Shown in pieces: positions 51,165 to 59,257 of a stretch of 64,000 nucleotides of DNA. The position numbers and the translations under genes were made by a program. Within the stretch, counting starts at the first letter, position 1; each line of letters starts with the position of its first letter. Source of the stretch: Paracraurococcus sp042666655 (GTDB taxonomy: Bacteria; Pseudomonadota; Alphaproteobacteria; Acetobacterales; Acetobacteraceae); contig NZ_JBHTDE010000003.1 in the NCBI RefSeq assembly GCF_042666655.1, positions 620,001-684,000 on the forward strand, read 5' to 3'. The notes beneath the pieces were generated by a model. The model ran no database searches and was not told where the DNA came from. It was given only the letters and a program-made list of their open reading frames with translations.

Positions 51165-51761
51165 TTACCTGTTTCGTCGCGGGTGATTGACACCCCACTC
51201 TGCATTTGTGGCCTCTCCTTTCTCTGCGGAAGAAAGATGCTCCGCTTCCGACTTTTGGTCGTGGTGGGAGATCGGAAACCAAAGACGCCCAGCGTTCCGA
51301 ACCAGCCCGTCCTCAGTTTTGAGGCGATAAAGGCTAGTGGTGACATTGCCAGGCGAAATATCGAAACCGAATTTGGTTTTGATGTAAGACACAATCTCTG
51401 GTCGAGGAAGTCCCGCAGGGTTTGCGGCGACTGCTTCCAGCACCATCGTTTTTTGCGAAGGCAGTTCTGGCTCACTCAGCAAGGATCGCTGTGGGAAAGA
51501 CTGGGATGAACTTGGATGAGATGGCGGTTTATTGTCTTCGTTGCTCGCTGGGTGACTTGAACTAGCGAGCCGCACAGCAACGCGTTCGAAGCGATCCAAA
51601 TCAGCCAGTTCGGCGTCCAGCGCGTTGATCTTTTCGGCGTACAAGGCCCGAACGGCCTCAATCTGCCTTTCAAGCTCGCGCTCCAGTTCGTCACGAGCAC
51701 GCGTCAGCGTGTCTCGCTCTTGCCCAATCCGCCCTGACGTGAACGTCGCCGACCACTCCAT
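51165..51761 (-). CDS. Coiled-coil / winged-helix-like protein (transposon passenger)
   Basis: The 198-residue protein has an N-terminal coiled coil (residues 15-65, RARDELERELERQIEAVRAL). A Ser/Pro-rich linker follows, then a winged-helix-like region (LPRPEIVSYIKTKFGFDISP, VTTSLYRLKTEDGLVRNAG RLW) and a polar tail. It resembles in layout the 145-residue protein at the opposite end of the element. It is probably a DNA-binding accessory protein. Confidence 0.55.
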   Translation of the reverse strand: MEWSATFTSGRIGQERDTLTRARDELERELERQIEAVRALYAEKINALDAELADLDRFERVAVRLASSSHPASNEDNKPPSHPSSSQSFPQRSLLSEPELPSQKTMVLEAVAANPAGLPRPEIVSYIKTKFGFDISPGNVTTSLYRLKTEDGLVRNAGRLWFPISHHDQKSEAEHLSSAEKGEATNAEWGVNHPRRNR

Positions 51762-51999
51762 GGCTTACTGAATAACACCGGGGTTTCTGCACAACAACAG
51801 CGGCGAGCATTCACGCATTGTTCCAATTTCGCGAGTTGTTGCAGTTTCGTGGCGTTGTTCGGGTGGTCCCGATGGCATCGGAAGCGTCCGATGGTTTGCT
51901 GTGGGACGGCGAAGAAATCTGACGTAGGAGCAGCCTGTGCAGTTTGTTGGCGCGTTATGCGTTTGTCCGAATCAGCGTTAGCCAACGATTTTAATGCAT
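51762..51999. other. Right-end non-coding region of the transposon
   Basis: These 238 bp lie between the 198-residue gene and the right inverted repeat. They hold its promoter region. No gene was recognised. Confidence 0.45.
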
Positions 52000-52034
52000 A
52001 TCAGTGATTTTGGTGTGCTTGCTACATAAGACCG
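52000..52034 (-). repeat. Right terminal inverted repeat (35 bp)
   Basis: Read on the minus strand it begins CGGTCTTATGTAGCA, pairing with 46883-46917 at 31 of 35 positions. The TATGTAG inside it supplies the stop codon that now ends the 5' part of the interrupted export gene. Confidence 0.9.
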
Positions 52035-52042
52035 GAGAGGTC
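52035..52042. repeat. Target-site duplication, right copy
   Basis: GAGAGGTC is identical to 46875-46882. Keeping one copy restores the reading frame ...Thr-Ala-Asp-Leu-Ser-Thr-Val-Glu... of the export gene. Confidence 0.9.
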
Positions 52043-53896
52043 GGCGGTGTCCGTCGCCCCGCCGGCGGCGGCCAGCACCGAATCCAGCCCGGTGTCGTTC
52101 AGGACGGGATAGAGGCCGGGCAGCCGCACCTCCCCGGTCAGCAGCACGCTCTGGTCGAGCAGGAAGGGCAACAGGGTCGGGTAGTCGAGGAAGAGCTGCG
52201 GGCAGGGCAGCCGGCCGTAATCCGGGAAGCCCGCGGCGCGGGCATGGGCGAAGCGCTGGCGGGAGGCCTGGGCGGCCACGGTCAGCTGGGTCAGCGCCGG
52301 GCAATCGGCCGCGGGCGCGCCGGGCGGGGCCGGCGCCGCGGCCGGCGGCGCACCCGGCATCCCGGCCGCCGCAGCGAAGGCCTGCGCCACCACCGGCGCC
52401 GCGACGGGGTCCGGCGCATCGCCGCGCAGCGCCTGCTGCACGCCCGGGCTGGCCAGGAAGAGCACGTCCGGCAGGCCGAGCAGGACGACCTCGTCGCCCT
52501 CCGCCAGCGGCAGGTCGGCCTGCCCCTGCAGCACCCGCCCGAGGTCGAAGGGCAGGAATTGCCTCGTCCGGGTCCGCGCATCGGTCCGCCAGACCAGGCC
52601 GAGCCGCGGATAGGGGTCCGCCCGCACCAACCGCGGGTCGGCCAGCAGCCCGCGCAGGGTCCGTGCCCGGCCGCCGGCGGCGCGCAGCACCGGCGTCACC
52701 ACATGGCCGGCCAGCCGCAGGTCCTGTGCCATGACGTCGGAGCCCGGCTCCACCCGCAGCGCGTCGCCGCGGCGCAGCACGTCGCGCGGGCCGATCTCGC
52801 GCAAGGCGCGGCGGCCCTCGCCATCCGTCCCGTGCAGCAGGAAGCGGTTGCCGCCCGGCCGCAGCGGGTCGCCGGCCAGGCGGAGCAGCGCGGCGAGCGG
52901 CGCCTGGGCGGCGCCGGCCGGCAGCTCGTAGATGCCCGGCCGCGTCACCTCGCCGCCGATCGCCACCGCGCCGCCCAGCGGCGGGACCAGGATGCGCTCG
53001 CCCTCGCGCAGCCGCAGGTCGGGCGCCGTGCCCTCCCCGGCGATGACGGGGTAGAGGTCGATGGTCCGCCGCGCGCCGCCGCCCTCGACCCGGATGGCGC
53101 GGAGCGAGCCGGTCCGCCGCACCCCGCCGGCGGCGACCAGCGCATCCAGCACCGAGGCCATCGAGGTCAGCGGCTGCAGCCCGGGCCGCGCCACCTCCCC
53201 GCCGACGAAGACCGCGATCTGCCGCACCTGGCCGATCGATACGAAGACCTCCGACCCGCCCAGCTCCCGCGCCGCCCGCGCTTCCAGGTCGGCCCGCAGC
53301 TCCCGCAGGGTCCGCCCGGCGGCCGGGACCGGGGCCAGGTCGGGGACCAGCAGCATCCCGTCCCGGCCGATCCGCAGGCTCAGCGTCTGCCGGCTGCGGC
53401 CGCGGAAGGCCAGCACCACCTCGTCGTCGCGGCCCAGCAGGTAGTCGTCCGGCAGGGCGCCGAAGCCGATCCCGGCGGGCTGGCCGGCGGGCTGGCCGCG
53501 CAGGCTGTCATAGCCGAACTGCCGCAACGGGGCGGGGGTGCAGGGCGCCGGCTGGCAGGCGGGCGTTGCGCCGCGGGCGGCGAAGAAGGCCTCGGCCGGG
53601 GAGGCCGGCTCCGCCGGCAGCGGCGCCGGCGCGGCGGCCGGCGGCGGCGGGGGCGCATAGGCCGGGGCCGGCGCCGGCACCGGGCGGCCGGCGCCGGCAT
53701 CGAGGATGCGCTGCAGGATGTCCTGCTGCGCACCCTGCGGCAGGCTCGGCAGCGGCAGGCCGCCCGGCAGGGTCGAGGGCAGCGCCGGCGGCGAGAGGTA
53801 GGCCCCGGTCTGTGCCCTCACCGGCAGGGCGAGCAGCACCGCCAGCAGCGCCGCCAGCGTGCGATGCGTCACGGAAAGGCCGGCGCGGCGGGGCAA
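52035..53896 (-). pseudogene. Wza-like SLBB polysaccharide export protein, 5' part (interrupted)
   Basis: This is the first two-thirds of an outer-membrane polysaccharide exporter. A leader (RTLAALLAVLLALPVRAQ) and a Pro/Ala-rich low-complexity stretch come first. A polysaccharide-export domain follows (DDYLLGRDDEVVLAFRGRSR, SLRIGRDGMLLVPDL, VFVSIGQVRQIAVFVGGEV), then several SLBB-like units (ARPGLQPLTSMASVLDALVA, TRPGIYELPAG, EVRLPGLYPVLNDTGLDSVL). The present frame ends three codons inside the transposon. Start codons TTG 53896 (with AGAGGA upstream), TTG 53932 and GTG 53872 are possible. Rejoined, it would be about 925-937 residues, long for a Wza. Confidence 0.88.
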
Positions 53897-53928
53897 GGGG
53901 GACGGTCCTCTCGCGGGGTGGCGGAGCG

Positions 53929-53943
53929 GCAAGTATTGCTTGC
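53929..53943. promoter_or_regulatory. Inverted repeat in the divergent export/heparinase promoter region
   Basis: GCAAG-TATTG-CTTGC lies between the start region of the export gene and the start of the heparinase-like gene, which are divergent and only about 80 bp apart. It could be an operator controlling both arms of the locus. Confidence 0.35.
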
Positions 53944-53977
53944 AACGAAACTAGCCGAATCTCACCCTGCGCGTGCA

Positions 53978-55726
53978 ATGATTCGAATGTTTAGTATCCC
54001 TAGGCGAATAGACGTTGCGCTGCGCCTGGGGATGCGGCCGGTGCTGCTGGTGCTCTGGCATCATGGGCCGGGGCGGTGGATGGCCCGACTCCGGCTGCGC
54101 GGCGCGGCGCGGCCGCCGGGACCCTTCCTGCCGGCGGGGGGGCCGGCGGCGCCCGCGGTACCGGCCCCGCACCGGGCCGCCGTGCTGGCCTGCGCCGCGG
54201 CGGTGGCGCCGCCCGACTGGCACGGGCCGTTCGCGGCGGGGGCATGGGCGCTCGACCTCGACCTCTTTGCCCCCGGCGACGTCCGCCCGGTCTGGGAGCG
54301 CAACCGCTGGGCCGAGCTGCCGCTGCTGGCCCAGGCGGCGCGGCTCGACCCTGTGGCCGGCCACCTCGCACGGGCCGAGGCGCTGCTGGCCGACTGGACG
54401 GCGCGCAACCCCGCCTTCCGCGGCCCGAACTGGGCCCGCGGGCAGGAGGCGGCGCTGCGTGCCCTGCATCTCGGCCTGGCCCTGGCCCTGCTGGGGGCCG
54501 ATCATGCGCCGCCCTCCGGCGCCCGCGCCCTGCTGGCGCTGCACGGCAGGCGGATCGCCGCGACCCCGGCCTATGCGCTGGCGCAGGACAACAACCACAC
54601 CGTCTCCGAGGCCGCCGGGCTGCTGGCCTGCGGGCTGCTGCTGGGCGACGGGCGCTGGACGTCGCAAGGCGCCGTACGGCTTGAGGCGGCGCTGGGCCGG
54701 CTGGTGGCCCCCGACGGGTCCTTCGCCCAGGTCTCGACCGGCTACCACCGGCTGCTGCTCGACGTGCTGGCGGTGACCGAGTGGCTGCGCCGCCGGCTGG
54801 GCGGGCCGTCATTGGTCGCCATCGACCGCGCCGCGGCAGCGACAGGCTGGCTGCACCGGCTGGTGGAGCCCGCGACCGGCGCCCTGCCGCGGCTCGGCCA
54901 CCAGGACGGCTCGGCCTTCGCCGACCTGGCGCTGGCCGGGCCGGACGACGCACGGCCGAGCCTGGAACGCGCCGCCCGGCTGTTCTGCGGCGCCTCCGCG
55001 GGCGTCGCCACGGAGCCGGGCTGCGCCTGGCTCGGCCTGCCCGCCGGCCCGGCGCTGCCGGCGCCGCCCGCCGCCTGGGCCGGCGACGGACTGCGCGGCT
55101 GGCACGTCGCCGGTGCCCGCGGCCTCCTGCGCACCGGCCCGCTGCGCTTCCGCCCCGGCCAGGCCGACCTGCTGCACATGGAGCTTTGGGACGGGCCGCT
55201 CGCCCTGCTGCGGGACGGCGGCAGCGGCGCCTACAACCCGGCGCCGGACGCCGCCTGGTGGCACCCCCATTTCAGCGGCACCGCCGCCCACAATTGCATC
55301 GCCTTCGACGGTGAGGACCAGATGCCGCGGGTCGGCCGCTTCCTCTTCTCCCGCTGGCCAGCGATGGGCGCGCTGCCGGATGGCGCCTGGCTGCTGGATT
55401 GGCGCGGCCGGCGGCAGGCGCGCCGCATCCGCGCCAAGGACCGGACCTGGGTGGTCGAGGACCGCATCGCCGGCCCCTTCCGCCAAGCCGTGCTGCGCTG
55501 GCGCCTTGCCCCGGGTTCCTGGCACGCCCTGCCGGATGGCGCGGCGGGCCCGGCCGCGACGCTGCGCGTCAGCGCCGATGCGCCCTTCGCCTGCACCCTG
55601 GAGCAGGGCTGGGAGAGCCCCGCCTATGGCGAGGTCCGGCCGCTGCCCGTGCTGGTTGTGCGAGTCCAGCCGCCCGTCACGAATCTCACAACTGTGATCG
55701 CGCTGCCAACCTCAACCCTGGATTGA
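53978..55726 (+). CDS. Heparinase II/III family protein
   Basis: The 582-residue protein fits the heparinase II/III-like polysaccharide lyase family. An alpha-helical barrel part contains FRGPNWARGQEAALRALHLG and QDNNHTVSEAAGLLACGLLL. A beta-sheet C-terminal part contains DLLHMELWDGP and HFSGTAAHNCIAFDGEDQMP. It could trim or remodel the polysaccharide made by this locus. No signal peptide is visible at the chosen ATG; an ATG at 53987 is an alternative. It heads the rightward arm of the locus. Confidence 0.85.
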   Translation: MIRMFSIPRRIDVALRLGMRPVLLVLWHHGPGRWMARLRLRGAARPPGPFLPAGGPAAPAVPAPHRAAVLACAAAVAPPDWHGPFAAGAWALDLDLFAPGDVRPVWERNRWAELPLLAQAARLDPVAGHLARAEALLADWTARNPAFRGPNWARGQEAALRALHLGLALALLGADHAPPSGARALLALHGRRIAATPAYALAQDNNHTVSEAAGLLACGLLLGDGRWTSQGAVRLEAALGRLVAPDGSFAQVSTGYHRLLLDVLAVTEWLRRRLGGPSLVAIDRAAAATGWLHRLVEPATGALPRLGHQDGSAFADLALAGPDDARPSLERAARLFCGASAGVATEPGCAWLGLPAGPALPAPPAAWAGDGLRGWHVAGARGLLRTGPLRFRPGQADLLHMELWDGPLALLRDGGSGAYNPAPDAAWWHPHFSGTAAHNCIAFDGEDQMPRVGRFLFSRWPAMGALPDGAWLLDWRGRRQARRIRAKDRTWVVEDRIAGPFRQAVLRWRLAPGSWHALPDGAAGPAATLRVSADAPFACTLEQGWESPAYGEVRPLPVLVVRVQPPVTNLTTVIALPTSTLD

Positions 55727-55777
55727 ATACGCACCGGTTGTGTACAGATCGGAATCGCAAGATCCACAGGGGGGCCC

Positions 55778-56671
55778 ATGCCGCTCGACCTGCTGCTGCA
55801 GGCACTCTGGACCCGGCGCTGGCGCGTCGCCCTGGCGACGCTGCTGGTCTATGCCGCCCTGGCCGGCATCCTGTTCCAGATGCCGCGGCGGCATGTCGCC
55901 CAGGCGGTGGTCGCGCCGGCCGAGACCACCAGCATCGCCACCTCCACCCTGCTCTCCCCCGTGCCGCTGTTCGGGGCCGGGCTGCTGGATGACCGTCCCA
56001 CGGGCAACTTCGCCGTCTACCTGGACGCGCTGCGCTCGCCGGAGGCCGCGGCGATGCTGGCGCGCGACACCGGGCTGCTGGCGCATCTGGCCGAACGCCG
56101 CGCCGCGCCGCCCCTCGGCTGGCTGCGCCGGCAACTCGGCCTGCGCATGGAAGCCGACCTCGACGATGCGCAGGACTGGCTCGACCGGAACTTCGCCGCC
56201 ACCCAGAACATCGCCACCGTCACCGTCACGCTGACCCTGGCGCATGCCGACCGCGCCGCGGCGCTGGATGCGCTGCGGCGGCTGCATGCATTGGCCGAGG
56301 CCAAGGTGCGGGCCGACCTCGGCGACCTCGCCCGGCGGCGGATCGCGGCGATCGAGGCCCGGCTGGCGGTCGAGCGCGACGTCTACCTGCGCAACGCGCT
56401 CTATGACCTGCTTGGCCAGCAGCAGCGCGGCGCGCTGGTGGTCGCGGCGGACGAGGCGGTGGCCGCCCGGCTGGTCTCGGCGCCGATGGTCGAGCAGCGG
56501 CCCTCCCTGCCGAACCGGCCGTTGCTGCTGCTGCTGCTGCTGGCGTTCGCCGCGCCGCTCGTGGTCCTGGCGGCGACCATGGCCCTGGTGCTGGTCCGCG
56601 CCGCGGCCATGGCTCGGCCGGCCCCGCTGCCGCATGGCCTTGCGCTGCCGCCGCTGGGGGCGGCGGAGTGA
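55778..56671 (+). CDS. Wzz-like chain-length determinant / polysaccharide co-polymerase
   Basis: The 297-residue protein has the co-polymerase layout: an N-terminal membrane helix (VALATLLVYAALAGILF), a periplasmic helical region (residues 45-245, with RVRADLGDLARRRIAAIEAR-type heptads) and a C-terminal membrane helix (LLLLLLLAFAAPLVVLAATMA). It lacks a Wzc-type tyrosine kinase domain. It should set polymer length together with the Wzy-like protein encoded next. Confidence 0.75.
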   Translation: MPLDLLLQALWTRRWRVALATLLVYAALAGILFQMPRRHVAQAVVAPAETTSIATSTLLSPVPLFGAGLLDDRPTGNFAVYLDALRSPEAAAMLARDTGLLAHLAERRAAPPLGWLRRQLGLRMEADLDDAQDWLDRNFAATQNIATVTVTLTLAHADRAAALDALRRLHALAEAKVRADLGDLARRRIAAIEARLAVERDVYLRNALYDLLGQQQRGALVVAADEAVAARLVSAPMVEQRPSLPNRPLLLLLLLAFAAPLVVLAATMALVLVRAAAMARPAPLPHGLALPPLGAAE

Positions 56672-57954
56672 CCGGCGCGGCCGGGCGGCGGGGCGCGATC
56701 CCGGCGGGGCGGCCGGATGCCGCGCTGCTCGCGGCCGGCACCGGGCTGCTGGCCGCTTCGCTGCAATTCGCCGGCGCGCTGAAGTCCTTGCCGGGCGTCG
56801 CCGTCCTGCCCATCGACCTCACCGTGCTGGCCGCGCTGCTGCTCCTGCCCTCGCTCGGCCTGCTGCTGCTGGTGCGGGACTGGGCGATCGCGCCGGTGGT
56901 CGCCGGGCCGCTGCTGGCCGCGGCCTTGCTGCTGGCCTGGCTGGTGCTGGCCGGCGGCTGGACCGCCTCCCGCCTCGTCGGGGCGGAGAAGTTGCCGCAA
57001 TTGATGCTGCTGGCGCCGGAGATGCTGCTGGCCGGGCTGCTGGTCGGCGCCGACGCGCCGAGCCTGCGGCGGCTGTCCGCCACGGTTGTCGCGATCGGCC
57101 TGCTGGTCGGCGCGGCAACCGCCTGGGGGCTGGCGAGCGGCAACGTCGTGCTCGGCGGCGCGGTCGGGCAGGACCCGGCGAAGCTGCGGGTGCAGTACCA
57201 GCTGGCCGGCCTTGCCATCGCCTGCGCCGCGGGCCTCGCGGCGCTGCGGGTGGTCGAGCGCCGTGGCTGGCGCCGGCTGGGCTGGGCCGTGGCGACCCTG
57301 GCGCTGGGGGCTGCGGTGCTGCTGCCGGGTGGGCGGGCGGCGCTGCTTGGCCTGGGCCTGGGCGTCGCCGGGGCGCCGGCGGCGCTGCTCTGGTTGTCCG
57401 GCCGGCGCGGCGCGGCGCTCGGCTGGGTGGCGCTGGTCGGTGCGGCGGGGCTGGGCGGGCTGGCGGCGCTGGTCGCCCTGCCGGGGATTGATCTCGGGCT
57501 GCGGACCCTGGAACGGCTGCTCGGCGACCCGGCCAGCGCCACCCCGGCCCGCCTGATCCTGTGGGGGGAGGCGTTGCGCTGGGCGGGCGAGGCGGCGCCC
57601 TGGGGGCTGGGAACCGGCGGCTTCACCCTGGCCGCGGGCAGCGGCGACGGCCGCGCGCTGCACCCGCACAACCATGCGCTCGAGGCGCTGGCGGAAGCCG
57701 GGCTGCCCGGCCTGGCGCTGTGGCTGGCGGCCTTCGGCGGCGGGGTGGCGCTGGCGATCCGCCAGGCGCCGCGCGTGGCGCCCGGGCGGGCGGCGCGGAT
57801 CGCCGCGCTGACCCTGCCCCTGGGGCTGACGGCGATGGTCTCGACCGATCTCGGCAACCGGATGGTCTGGTTCGGGCTCGGCCTGCTGCTGTCGCTGGCG
57901 GTGGAGGCGCGGTCGCGCGTCCTGCCGCAGGCGGGCGGGCAACGCAATGTATGA
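56668..57954 (+). CDS. Wzy/O-antigen-ligase-like membrane protein
   Basis: This 428-residue protein has about 11-12 hydrophobic helices and a larger loop late in the chain (ARLILWGEALRWAGEAAPWG, GTGGFTL, HPHNHALEALAEAGLPGLAL). The His-rich HPHNHxLE motif is the mark of the O-antigen ligase/polymerase family. In this locus a polymerase role is likely. It starts with a GTG that overlaps the Wzz-like stop (GTGA). Confidence 0.85.
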   Translation: MTGAAGRRGAIPAGRPDAALLAAGTGLLAASLQFAGALKSLPGVAVLPIDLTVLAALLLLPSLGLLLLVRDWAIAPVVAGPLLAAALLLAWLVLAGGWTASRLVGAEKLPQLMLLAPEMLLAGLLVGADAPSLRRLSATVVAIGLLVGAATAWGLASGNVVLGGAVGQDPAKLRVQYQLAGLAIACAAGLAALRVVERRGWRRLGWAVATLALGAAVLLPGGRAALLGLGLGVAGAPAALLWLSGRRGAALGWVALVGAAGLGGLAALVALPGIDLGLRTLERLLGDPASATPARLILWGEALRWAGEAAPWGLGTGGFTLAAGSGDGRALHPHNHALEALAEAGLPGLALWLAAFGGGVALAIRQAPRVAPGRAARIAALTLPLGLTAMVSTDLGNRMVWFGLGLLLSLAVEARSRVLPQAGGQRNV

Positions 57955-58561
57955 ACGCTGGGGCAAGCGGGTCTTCGACATCATCGGTGCGGCGTTCCTG
58001 CTGCTGGCCGGTGCGCCGCTGCTGGGGCTGGCGGCGCTCGGCGTGCTGCTGGCGCTCGGGCGGCCGGTGCTGTTCCGGCAGCGGCGGGCGGGGCGGGACG
58101 GCGTGGCCTTCACCCTGCTGAAGCTGCGCAGCCTGGCCGCGGGGCCGGGGCCGGACGCGGCGCGGCTCGGCCGCTTCGGGCGCTGGCTGCGGGCCAGTGC
58201 GATCGACGAACTGCCGCAACTGGTCAACGTCCTCCGCGGCGAGATGAGCCTGGTCGGGCCGCGGCCGCTGCTGCCGGACTACGCCGCGCGCTTCACCCCG
58301 GCGCAGGCGGTGCGGCTGCGGGTGCGGCCGGGGCTCTGTGGCCTGGCGCAGGCGGCGGGGCGCAACGCGGTGCCGTGGCAGCGGCGCCTCGCGCTGGATG
58401 CGCGCTATGCCGGCGCGGCGCCGCGCCTGCGCGGCGACCTGGCGATCCTGGCGCGCTGCGCCGGGGTGCTGCTGCGCGGGCAGGGGGTCACGGCGCCGGG
58501 GCATGCGACGATGCCGGAATTCCACCCAGGCGTTGAGCAACGGGTCGCCGGAATGAAGTAA
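57947..58561 (+). CDS. Bacterial sugar transferase (WbaP/PglC-like phosphoglycosyl transferase)
   Basis: The 204-residue monotopic transferase links a sugar-1-phosphate to undecaprenyl phosphate. It has RVFDIIGAAFLLLAGAPLLG (membrane re-entrant helix), FRQRRAGRDGVAFTLLKLRS, ASAIDELPQLVNVLRGEMSLVGPRPLLPDY (catalytic Asp-Glu region) and RVRPGLCGLAQAAGRNA. It lacks the N-terminal membrane domain of full WbaP. It overlaps the Wzy-like gene by 8 bp. Repeat copy E follows. Confidence 0.93.
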   Translation: MYERWGKRVFDIIGAAFLLLAGAPLLGLAALGVLLALGRPVLFRQRRAGRDGVAFTLLKLRSLAAGPGPDAARLGRFGRWLRASAIDELPQLVNVLRGEMSLVGPRPLLPDYAARFTPAQAVRLRVRPGLCGLAQAAGRNAVPWQRRLALDARYAGAAPRLRGDLAILARCAGVLLRGQGVTAPGHATMPEFHPGVEQRVAGMK

Positions 58562-58563
58562 AA

Positions 58564-58711
58564 GGAAGGCCGGGGGAGAAGGTATTCTCCCCCGAGGTCC
58601 CTCACTTATTTTCGTGGGTTGGCACGTGCCGTGCGGCAGCACCGAGCCCACGAGGAACGAAGGCCAGGAAAATCTGCATACTCGGGTGCGGAATACTTTT
58701 GCTTCCCCGGC
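58564..58711 (+). repeat. Three-hairpin intergenic repeat, copy E
   Basis: This copy begins three bases after the sugar transferase stop and is the most diverged. The left hairpin (CGGGGGAGAAGGTATTCTCCCCCG) and central stem (TTGGCACGTGCCGTGCGGCA) are clear. The third hairpin has been altered by extra sequence. Confidence 0.7.
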
Positions 58712-58905
58712 TTTCTCTTGCCGTGGGATTTGAAGAGGTTGAACCTCACATTCCCGCCCAATCGGCTTCAACGTCCTTGAGGCGGCGCCGAGGCCCCCGG
58801 CACGAAAGCGGCACAAGACGCAGCTTGCAGCCGAAACGGCTTGACTTTTTGCAGGAAAAAATACTTAAATTCTCCGGCGGCCATCCCGGCCGGCGGAGCC
58901 GAAGC
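58712..58905 (+). promoter_or_regulatory. Upstream region of the AbrB-like gene with sigma70-like promoter
   Basis: The 194 bp after repeat E hold no gene. TTGACT at 58841-58846 and TTAAAT at 58865-58870, 18 bases apart in a locally AT-rich patch, make a good candidate promoter 35 bases before the AbrB-like start. Confidence 0.6.
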
Positions 58906-59190
58906 ATGATCATCCGCGTATCCCCGCAATGGCAGGTGACGATCCCCAAATCGCTGCGCGCGCGGCTGGGCAAGCCGCGGCAGATGGAGGCGCGGATCGA
59001 CCGCGCATCGCTGGTGCTGACGCCGATCCTGATGGATTCGGTGGAATCCGCAGAACGCTCGCTGCGGCCCGAGGGCATCACCGCGGAGGTGCTGGTGCTG
59101 GCGATGGACCTGGTCGCGGCACGCCGCCGGAAGCAGGCGGCGGCGGCCTCGGCGGCGGCCGCGACGGTCAAGCCGCAGGATGCGGTTTGA
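58906..59190 (+). CDS. AbrB/MazE-like (SpoVT-AbrB fold) protein
   Basis: The 94-residue protein opens with IIRVSPQWQVTIPKSLRARL, the swapped-hairpin AbrB/MazE DNA-binding pattern. A helical segment and an Ala-rich tail follow. MazE-like proteins are often antitoxins, but no toxin gene is adjacent. It could be an orphan regulator. It has its own likely promoter. Confidence 0.75.
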   Translation: MIIRVSPQWQVTIPKSLRARLGKPRQMEARIDRASLVLTPILMDSVESAERSLRPEGITAEVLVLAMDLVAARRRKQAAAASAAAATVKPQDAV

Positions 59191-59236
59191 CTATAATCCT
59201 ATAATGCGCACGTGGTGCGGGTGCAAGGAGAATCCT

Positions 59237-59257
59237 CCCGGCCGTCAACCGGCCGGG
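59237..59257. terminator. Hairpin at the LysE gene stop
   Basis: A perfect 8-bp stem (CCCGGCCG / CGGCCGGG) with a 5-base loop spans the LysE stop codon and lies between convergent genes. Confidence 0.5.

Larger units (their letters stand above)
46883..52034. mobile_element. IS1595-type transposon with passenger genes, 5152 bp
   Basis: The element is bounded by 35-bp imperfect inverted repeats (31 of 35 identical, all four differences transitions) and flanked by the perfect duplication GAGAGGTC. It carries an IS1595-family transposase at 49350-50306, an XRE regulator, a 105- and a 198-residue DNA-binding-like protein on one side. On the other side it carries a 145-residue protein and an AT-richer two-gene cassette. 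It sits inside an SLBB polysaccharide export gene. IS1595 relatives that carry passenger genes are known. Near-identical ends and the intact duplication suggest a fairly recent insertion. Confidence 0.92.

Noticed and set aside
52004..55726. A 1240-codon rightward frame ending in the heparinase-like protein
   Set aside because: Its first 650 codons are the shadow of the interrupted export gene on the other strand. The true gene starts near 53978.
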